From assembly GCA_964058845.1 (NCBI GenBank), contig CAXKVR010000244.1, positions 104,856 to 168,855 of the forward strand: a stretch of 64,000 bases of DNA, in the 5' to 3' direction. Shown here piece after piece: positions 55,440 through 64,000 of this stretch; positions within the stretch are counted from its first letter, which is position 1, and every line of letters begins with the position of its first letter. Made by a program: the position numbers and the translations under genes. This stretch comes from Carex sylvatica (Eukaryota > Streptophyta > Magnoliopsida > Poales > Cyperaceae). The notes beneath the pieces were generated by a model. That model saw only the letters and a list, made by a program, of their open reading frames with translations, ran no database searches and had not been told where the DNA came from.

Positions 55440-56989
55440 GTTATTTGGAACACACTAAACGAGCTTAATTAGTCAGATTTTCCTATTATTGAATCAAGTG
55501 AAAGGGACTTATTTCATCCCTATCAAATATTTCAAATATGTGATAGTTCTATTTATGTTAATTTTGATTAGGTAAGGACTTTGTTTGTCACGTCTCGTCG
55601 TAGCATGTCACGTATTTTTTTCTCTAGTTGTTTACAAATTAGAAAATTATTTATTTATTTTGTATTAGGAAAACATAAAAATGTTAGAATTTTTCAATAG
55701 CATAGATGATCCGAAAATAACTTTGGAATCGATTTTTTTTCTCAATAATTTTTTTTTTCCTGAAAGTCTTTATTTTTAAACATAAAGAGTGGCTGGAATA
55801 TTTTTTTTTGTTCTAAAGCAAAATAAAAAACACTTTGGATCTGAAAAATAAATTTCGGCTTCAAAGTTGGAGTCTGATTTTTTTTTGAAGTCAAACTTTG
55901 AATACGAAATTTTGTTCAGGATTCCTTATGCCTTAAAAAAATCGGGTAAAGATTTTAACAGATTAGTTTTGGCTTCATGCAGCACATGTACTACAGAATT
56001 AAAACAGTACTGCACATGGTTCGCTCGCTGCATGAAGTTAAAATTGCTCTGTTAAAAACTTTTACCCAAAAAAATCCCCAGTACTGTTTCTGTTTCCTTT
56101 TATCATTTGATAATAATTTCTACAAATAAAAATTGCTCTGATGGCTGATGGATTCGTAATGGAGAGGATGTGAATTCTTGATGGGAAATAGTCTAAATCG
56201 CATAAAACGCGAAATGGAAAATTGGAAATCGAATTGGAGCCTCCCTCCTGATAGAACGCTATCTTCTGCATAGTATTTTATGCAGAACTGTGCAGAATTT
56301 TTAATTTAGTCTATTTATTTTGATGGAATGAATCAAATTAGATCTCAAAATTTAAGTTTTTTTAATTTAATCTATTCGATTAAAATAAACAGATCAGATT
56401 AAAAGGTCCACGGCACATCTCTGCAGAGATACTCTCCCTCTCCTGATCGGAAGCGCACCAGCATAAAATTGTATCAATATCCTCTGAGGTAACAGAATAT
56501 TTACGTTTTATTTGACCGTCCGATCGGTTCGAGCCAATCCTCCCTATGTGAAACGCACGAGGACCCTTTAATATTCGTGCAGATTCTGTAAAATCACTGT
56601 AGTAGTACAGTAGTACCCCTCGACCCGATTTCGCACCTGAGATACCTCTTATTTTGCGTGAATTGTTGAAAAATCAAAACTGTTCAAATAACTTGTGCAC
56701 GAATCTCAAAGCTCAAATAATACTGACCCGGCGCTATCCCGAATAGACACCGGACACGTCGGTCACGCAAAATATGAGATATCTCAGAGGATTCGCACTC
56801 CCTGGATCCTTCCTTTTTTTCTTTTCGTTTCGTTTCGTTTCTGCAGTAATTGAACCCCATAACTAAAAGAAACGAGAGAGCTTGACTCGATTTCCACCGT
56901 CTCCTTGGGAGTTCAGCGCATATTCTATTCTTCTAAGTCGACGAACCTCGATAGAGAGCTTCCTCTGATAGAGAGCTAAGGAAGGATTG
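55440..56989. promoter_or_regulatory. Upstream region and 5' UTR of XPB
   Basis: A small foldback at 55944-56068 (GGGTAAAGATTTTAACAGAT / CTGTTAAAAACTTTTACCC) lies about 0.9 kb upstream. A repeat-like stretch follows at 56390-56760. The last 170 bp before the ATG contain CGTTTCGTTTCGTTTC and a purine-rich leader. I see no clear TATA box, which fits a housekeeping gene. Confidence 0.5.
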
Positions 56990-59900
56990 ATGGCAGGCGA
57001 CGGTATTTCTTTCAGTTTCTAGGCGTACGTACACCTTTTTCCGCCCCCTCTTGTAATCTAACTCCGCAGTTGTTTCTTTTTCCTCTCAGGCGATCGCGCC
57101 CGTGCACCGAAGAGACACAAGAGCTCGTCTAAAGCGGCGGCTGTTGTAGAAGAAGAAGAATACGAATACCCCGATGATTTTGACGAAGATGCACGAGATG
57201 GTATTCTTTTGTTTTCTCAAATTACAAAATGATTTTGATTAATGCAGTAGATAATGTGTGTGACATGTATATTTTGTGATTAATTTGCTAGATAATGAAG
57301 CGAAGAATAGGGATTTCAGCAAGTTAGAGCTTAAATTGGACCATGAAAATCGACCCTTATGGGCATGCGCTGATGGCCGTATTTTCCTTGAGACGTTTTC
57401 TCCCCTTTATAAGCAAGCATATGATTTCCTTATTGCCATAGCAGAGCCCGTTTGTAGGTAAACATGCAAAACATGATTCATAGAAGATAATTTTTTGTAA
57501 TGGATTAGTTTTCTGGAAATCTCTTTGAAATATTTGCATGTAAGACCCAATGCCCCTTTATTATATTGGTATTTGTGTAGTGAAGAAAAGGACTGGAACT
57601 TAGATCTGGATTCCATCTCATGACCTGCTGAAACTGAAAGATATGAAATTTAGACTGACAAGTTCACCAAAGTTTTGTGAAAAACTGATAAAGAGGCAAA
57701 AAGAAAAAGGCACTATTTGAGAAGTGGTATCATGAATTAGTATTGTCCGTGAAAATTTGATTGAAATGATTGAAATTTCCGAGTACAGAAGTTAGTCTGA
57801 AATGATTGAAATTTCCGAGTTTGAAACACTATCTTAATTGACTTTAATTGGAGTATTAAACACATATTCTTGGAAGCCCAAAATATATTGGAGTAGAGCC
57901 TAGGGTATCTGAAACTGGGTCATAAGTTTTTATAGGTTAACTGATTTGATACTGGATTTTTTGAGGTAATTTAGTTACCTTTGTTGTAGCTGTAATTCAC
58001 AAGTACCCATTCTAGTTGCAAGTTTGTGAAGTATTGGTCTAACTCGGCAAATGATCTAAATTATTTTGTAAAAGTTGCAGTACCTTAGGATTCCGATTTT
58101 TTGCAGGCCTGAATCAATGCACGAGTACAATTTGACACCTCACTCTCTTTATGCCGCTGTTTCTGTTGGATTGGAGACTGAGACTATAATAAGTGTTCTC
58201 AATAAGCTATCCAAAACAAAATTACCCAAGGAGATTATAGACTTTATTCATGGCTCCACAGCCAATTATGGTAAAGTCAAGCTAGTGCTGAAGAAGAATC
58301 GGTATTTTGTTGAGTCTCCATTCCCTGAGGTATTGTACTGTATAAGTTACTATGCTAATAGAAGATTTCTCTTTTTTTTTTTAAGTTCCGTAAATCAACC
58401 CCATTTAGTGTTTGCTCTTTCTGGTTTTGATCTCAAGTGCTTTACATGGGGCATTTCATATAAACCAACCCCATGTATCCTGCAAACGAGAAATATATCT
58501 TGTTGAACATAACGAAACATCATCTGTTCCCCTACAAAGGGCGAAACAGAAAAGTATTATGGTTGTTGGCCTTCCTCATCTCTAATTGCAGTTGAGAAGG
58601 CTAGAGGGGTAATTTTGGTAGTTTGGTAAAACTAGGATGAAATAGTATGGAGGAGTTGATGCTGTTTAATAAATGATGCACATGAGCTCACATGTTTATT
58701 GGGATAGATAGGAATGTGTTCTGTAAAAGCTAGGTTTGAATTTATTTTTTGGTCCTTATATGCAACTTTTTGGCCCATCTGTCAGATTTAGCTTTAGTAT
58801 ATGATAATAAAATTTGGCTTCAGTATTTGATGATAAAATTCTTCTGTTGTACATTACATGTTTTCTCAATTGCTATATGCATTTTTTATCATCATAGTTT
58901 GGCTAAACAAAATAATAAAATGGCATAAACCAATGATTATTTGTGGACTTTAAAATGACATTGTCCAAATTTGAGGGATTAGCAAATGGAATTGTACAAA
59001 GAACATATAGGTCATTCATTTGAAACTTGTTTTTCTTTTGTGTATTTGGTAATTACTGATGGTTTTATGTGCAGGTCCTCAAGACTTTGCTGAGTGATGA
59101 AGTCATTTCAAGAGCACGGTTATTTCCTGAGGTAAACTATTTCTTCCAATGTTCATATTATTACTATTAAATTCTTGTATTCGGTTACTAATTTTTTTTG
59201 TATTACTTATCTGTCCATTAGATAACATATTCACAATTGCATCTTTACCTTTTATTTAATTCAGCTCAATTTTGAATTTTAAGTTTGCATGAACCTGTAA
59301 ACAATCAAATAGATTGAGCTAAAAGTTTCTTTATACGGACAACATTTTCTGCTGGACATAACTTTAATATTCGATAGTTGTATGACTTTTGCAATTAACC
59401 CTGAAAAAATTGGATTGATCTTATTTCTTGTACTACGTTCCTTCATCATTTCTTGTGTTTCATTTTAAACTGTTTCTTTTAGGAATCTCATGGAGAAGGA
59501 TTTACTGTTAGCAAATCCCTGGGGGAAATTGAAACTGGACATGAGGAGCTGTTGAATGGAATAGAGTTGGCCGCTGCAGCAGAAGATAAGGAAACTCATT
59601 CTTTTGAAGTCGACCCTGCCCAAGTACTCTCTTTCTTCCAAATGTGCATCTAGATACCAAATATTTTCACACACTTGCAAGACTTTTTTCTGTATTAGAA
59701 ATCCCATCTAACTATTTGAATGTGCCCAACCTTGAATCAACAAGTCCATAATTGGTTAGGGTGTATTGATTAACTGCCAATATCATCTAAATGTACTTAC
59801 TATTCACAAATTCTGTGTATTCTCATAAGTGAGCTCTGCAGGTGGAGAATGTGAAACAAAGATGTTTGCCAAATGCTTTGAATTTCCCTATGCTGGAGGA

Positions 59901-62900
59901 GTATGATTTCAGGAATGACAATGTAAGCACTGTAGTTCGTATTTTTTTTAAGCTGATTGTAAGCTGTCCTCTTCTCTACTCTATGTTTCGCTTTTATAGT
60001 ATTTAGATTTGTTATGGGAATCTGTAGGTGAATCCAGACTTGGACATGGAGTTAAAGCCGCAGGCAAGGCCAAGGCCTTATCAAGAGAAAAGTCTTAGCA
60101 AGATGTTTGGCAATGGGAGAGCAAGGTCTGGGATTATAGTTCTTCCTTGTGGTGCGGGGAAGTCATTGGTGGGTGTGTCAGCTGCTTGCCGCATCAAGAA
60201 GAGTTGTCTGTGTCTGGCGACGAATGCAGTGTCAGTGGACCAGTGGGCATTCCAGTTCAAGCTCTGGTCAACAATCAGGGATGAGCAGATCAGTCGTTTC
60301 ACCAGCGACAATAAGGAGAAGTTCAAGGGCATGGCCGGTGTAGTTGTTACCACCTATAACATGGTTGCCTTTGGTGGCAAGCGCTCTGAGGATTCTGAGA
60401 AGATCATTCAGGAGATTAGGAACAGAGAGTGGGGTTTGCTTCTCATGGACGAGGTAACCATCTTTTGCACCTATTCTCCATATTTTGATAACAACCAGAT
60501 GTCAAATATTAAGGTTTAGTCAAGAAAAAATTGACTGAACCTCTCTAGATAAAGGAAAAATGATCCTGTAGTTTGTTCGTCAAAATTGACCTTCTCCCAG
60601 TTAACACTCTGTTGACAAAAATAATGAGCGCATTAGGATCAGGTACTAATTAAAATATTTGATCTCCCATGCCTTTCCTGTTATGTTGGTGTAATAATTG
60701 AGTGTTATTGGATGGATCTGCAAAAGCAGTTGTATAATCTGCTTGATGCCCATCTGTTATTTTGATCTCTTTCGGTTTGAGGATCTCTGTTCACAAATGG
60801 CACAAAAAAAGTCTTATATTTTTTGTTAAGAAGTTTATGTTGTTCGATCATGTCAGTTCTTTCAGGTCTAATACTTGTAATAAAATGGACTGGAGTGCAC
60901 TTTATGTGAATATTGTGTAGAATCTGGACTACAAGAATAATTTTTTAAGTAATTTTCATTAATTTGATTTTTTAGGTGCACGTGGTCCCTGCTCACATGT
61001 TTCGTAAAGTTATCAGCATCACAAAGTCGCACTGCAAGCTTGGTCTCACAGGTACATTCTTTTAACTCTTATTACTTTTTACTATTGTAGTGCTTTTAAG
61101 CAATTTTAAGAGAAGCAATTTCAAAGTTGTGGACTCCTTGCTAGTTACTTCTTTGTTTATCCATGTTTGGTCACCTAAAGTTTTATTTTAGTAACATCAT
61201 GAAGAATTGTTGCAAAACCAATGACCCAGCCTCTGAAGTACATTTCGGGTTAGTTAGCGATTAATAACCCAACCTGTGCCAGTTAAGGATGATCCAGTAA
61301 GGAACTTGCCCAACTTCACTTTTGAATAAAAAATCTGTCCTGAGCTGACCAGCATTTCTTGGATCTGATTGTCCTTGTAAACCCATTGCACCTGGTGGTG
61401 GCAAACAGGCTGGCTGAGTCGGGTCTGTTTGTTTTGGATCCAGATTTTCTTTTTTCAGATAGTTACGAGCCCTGGTCATTGGCATGTTTGTATTGTCTTG
61501 TTTTCAGATTCTCATTTGCTCAGTTTTGGGTTGTCTCATGCTTTGGTCTGTCTCAGGTTTGGGCCTTTTTGGGTAAAAGTTAGAAGGTTTCAAGGCTTTG
61601 GGCTCAGTTATTGGGGTACTCGGGTGGAGGTTCATCATTTTAGATTATCATCTTGAGCAGTAGTATTGATCAAATAGGAACATAAATGACTGTTATGAAC
61701 TAAGATCTAACTTTTGGTGGGTATAGAGTAATTTTGTGAAATTGAGAAGAATTTGGGTAATTTGGTAAAATAAGTAAAGATAAGATTTTCATTAATAAGT
61801 GGAAATTTTCGGAGTTAATGCATCATACTCTCATCCTTGCGATCTGATACATATATAGATGTAGGAAAAACCCTAATTAATTTGCAAAGATAAAATAAAT
61901 TCCCTAATTGGCTTAACAGCCTGCAACACAGTCTGTGTCTGTAGAATCCTAATGACCCTTTATTCCTTTAACTCGTCTCCAGTTCATTTCTCCAGTATCT
62001 AATTCTAACTCTCCCTTCACCTCCATTTCTACCCCAATGGTGAGAAGGCATCGCCTAGTTGTGTGGTCCATCCCATGTAACTAACTTCACCCTTCGGGCC
62101 TTTGGAGACACCTCTGACTATCTGGAACCCAGTTGGGGTTGAGGTCTAGTTGATTTGAGTCAGCCAGGGTTGAGTCCATTGGTTTGAATACTCTTTGGTT
62201 GCTAGTTGGGGTTCAGGTCGTTGACTTCTCTAGGAAGGTTGGATTGGGTTGGGTTCAGGTTTGATTGACTTGCAGGTCCTTTGGGTAGGGTTAAATTTCC
62301 ATATTACCACCACTAATTTTTAAATTAGTCTTTTGATTTGTCTTCAAAAGGATTATTCTTTTACTTTTTATTGAAATTCTGCAAGTGCTTGGCTAAACTA
62401 CTAAAAACACAGCTACACTTGTAAGAGAGGACGAGCGTATCACGGATTTGAATTTCCTTATCGGGCCAAAGCTTTATGAGGCCAACTGGCTTGATTTGGT
62501 GAAAGGTGGCTTCATTGCCAATGTCCAGTGTGCTGAGGTCTGGTGTCCCATGACCAAGGAGTTCTTTTCTGAGTACCTCAAGAAAGAAAATTCCAAGAAA
62601 AAACAGGTATGTGGTGCCATTTAGTTAAATTCAGATTGTGCTGACCTTGATTTGATTGAAAGATTCTGGTGCTTAGTTTCACTTCCAATTGTAGCTGTAG
62701 TCTAATTTAAGTTGACTTGAGGAGTTCTGCAGACTTACTTGAAATAAAGAGTTGATGTAATATATTTTCCCTTTATACTTCACCGTTTACATTATAATAT
62801 CCTTACACATGAATTAATACTGCACAGGCACTTTATGTAATGAACCCCACTAAGTTTAGGGCTTGTGAGTTCTTGATCCGCTTCCACGAACAGCAGCGCG

Positions 62901-63692
62901 GTGACAAAATTATTGTGTTCGCAGACAATCTCTTTGCACTTACTGCTTATGCCATGAAACTTCGGAAACCTATGATCTTTGGTGCCACGAGGTTATTTCT
63001 TTTGTCTGAAGTTATTTTTTCCTTCTCTTGTTTATTTTGATAAATTTTGAGAAAATTTGGTGCTACCTAATTGTATAGAAATTGGAACAACCCCCTGTGT
63101 TTTTTCTGGAAAATGCCCTGAGAAAAAAAATATAATGATGGAACCCTTTTTTTTTTTTAAAATCCCAACTATAAGCACATTGTCATCTAAGTCCCCTTTC
63201 TCTAGGACTAATTAATAATCTCAAATATAGTTTTTATTATTGTGCACTGTTTGTTCATTGCATTAGTATTCTGTTTTTATTCCAAAATCTTGCGCTGAGA
63301 ATTTCATGGACAATGAATACTCGGGGGCTTTTGCAACTTCTCCAGAATGTTTGCAAAAAAATTCATTATTTTGTTATTTAGTCTTGTATTTTTTTTTCTG
63401 ATCCAGCCATAATGAGAGGACAAGGATTCTTCATGCATTTAAAAACAGCCCTGACGTCAACACCATTTTTCTTTCCAAGGTAAATCGTGAGCTTTGATTT
63501 AAAACAAATATGCTGGAAGTTGTCAATAATGAAGTCTATTACAGCATTAATTGAAGATTTCATGCTTTGGATTTTCAGGTAGGAGATAATTCAATCGATA
63601 TACCGGAAGCAAATGTGATAATTCAGATATCTTCACATGCTGGGTCGCGTCGTCAGGAGGCCCAACGTCTTGGCCGTATTCTTAGGGCTAAG
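56990..63692 (+). CDS. XPB: General transcription and DNA repair factor IIH helicase subunit XPB (partial, 3' end outside window)
   Basis: XPB/ERCC3 is the 3'-5' ATP-dependent DNA helicase/translocase of TFIIH, needed for promoter opening and nucleotide excision repair in the nucleus. Thirteen exons fit: 56990-57002, 57090-57200, 57292-57457, 58107-58329, 59075-59131, 59483-59623, 59842-59922, 60028-60453, 60976-61051, 62413-62606, 62828-62991, 63407-63479, 63579-63692. They sum to 1839 nt = 613 codons, all in frame with GT-AG borders. Seen motifs: acidic N-terminus; damage-recognition region ([20 protein letters not shown]); Walker [10 protein letters not shown] (about 303); DEVH box at 405-408, split by intron 8; [10 protein letters not shown] with the RED motif 436-438; [23 protein letters not shown] (motif VI, up to 613). 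Plant XPB is about 770 residues, so roughly 150 residues lie beyond the window. Intron 9 (61052-62412) is the longest. No defect seen. Confidence 0.97.
61052..62412 (+). other. Long intron 9 of XPB
   Basis: At 1361 bp, it is the largest intron in the visible part of the gene. It contains a GC-richer patch (61250-62290) with GGTTTGGGCC, GGGTTGGGTTCAGG and similar motifs, which looks like an old repeat insertion. Open frames there (about 61261-61656) are not conserved-looking and I do not support them. Confidence 0.7.
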
Positions 63693-64000
63693 GTACCAAC
63701 AAATTTTTATTGGAGAGCTATTTCTAGTTGGTGCTTCACAAGTTGCAAATTCGTACTATATATAAGTAACTTCAACATCTCTTATATATGAAATTAGGAC
63801 TATTATATTTGTTTGTTTGCAGATACCAATATTAGGCATAATGTGACAAAAACATGCCCATCTAGTTCATATTGACTGAACTGAAATTCATCGTTGTTAG
63901 TTTTGGACCTGGAATAAACAGCAGTAATTACTCATTTGAGATTTTTTTACAAATCAATTAGCATCTAACACATTGTACATTTTTCACTCTAAGACTTAAA
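63693..64000 (+). other. Intron 13 of XPB, running to the window edge
   Basis: The donor AAG|GTACCA at 63692/63693 follows ILRAK. I see no further XPB coding sequence before the window ends, so the next exon lies outside. Confidence 0.7.

Noticed and set aside
61261..61656. Open frames within XPB intron 9
   Set aside because: They lie between well-defined splice sites of XPB, have no recognisable domains and overlap each other in different frames.

Overview
This is AT-rich plant nuclear DNA from a flowering plant, most likely a monocot. The signs are GT-AG introns, a plant XPB gene, plant DUF4408/DUF761 genes, a CACTA (En/Spm) transposon, L1-type LINEs, hAT and Mutator-like non-autonomous elements, and many palindromic MITEs. 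I cannot name the species. The MITE families remind me of bromeliad/pineapple DNA, but that is only an impression.

Layout. 0-6.6 kb: intergenic DNA with a broken plant-mobile-domain (PMD) gene at 1.7-3.05 kb, then a packed row of foldback elements, one holding a GCCGT array. 6.9-9.45 kb: a tandem duplication whose second copy is split by a TA-rich microsatellite and two palindromic MITEs. 10.1-11.9 kb: a Mutator-like element with a 9-bp target duplication. 12.5-23.9 kb: two two-exon paralogues encoding small membrane proteins (DUF4408 plus DUF761), both on the minus strand, separated by MITEs, two hAT-type elements and a short retroposon. 24-31.3 kb: intergenic DNA, a 5'-truncated LINE, foldbacks and a 204-bp MITE. 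31.4-43.3 kb: an 11,852-bp CACTA transposon flanked by GTC, inserted in the 3' region of an older LINE whose coding end lies at 43.5-44.5 kb. 45.6-48 kb: a small MITE abutting a 2.07-kb palindromic Mutator-like element made largely of 177-bp satellite-like repeats. 48-56.9 kb: intergenic DNA with decayed duplications, a foldback and a 90-bp tandem repeat. 57-63.7 kb: the first 13 exons (613 codons) of XPB/ERCC3, the TFIIH DNA helicase, running off the window.

How the parts relate. The only clear host genes are the DUF4408/DUF761 pair and XPB. The CACTA element carries two minus-strand genes: a TNP2-like transposase with one premature stop, and a second gene that I could assemble as 10 exons with consistent phases into a 712-residue open frame ending in a Ulp1-type cysteine protease with His, Asp, Gln and Cys in place. 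Each gene has a 5'-UTR exon and intron, and each 5'-UTR exon lies just downstream of a cluster of the element's palindromic GGATCGGTTC motif, which suggests that both promoters use the same sites as the transposon ends.

The most unusual signals are: (1) the internal motif clusters of the CACTA element; (2) 177-bp tandem repeats in inverted orientation inside a Mutator-like element; (3) a group of palindromic MITEs that share an internal core but have different, often self-palindromic, ends.
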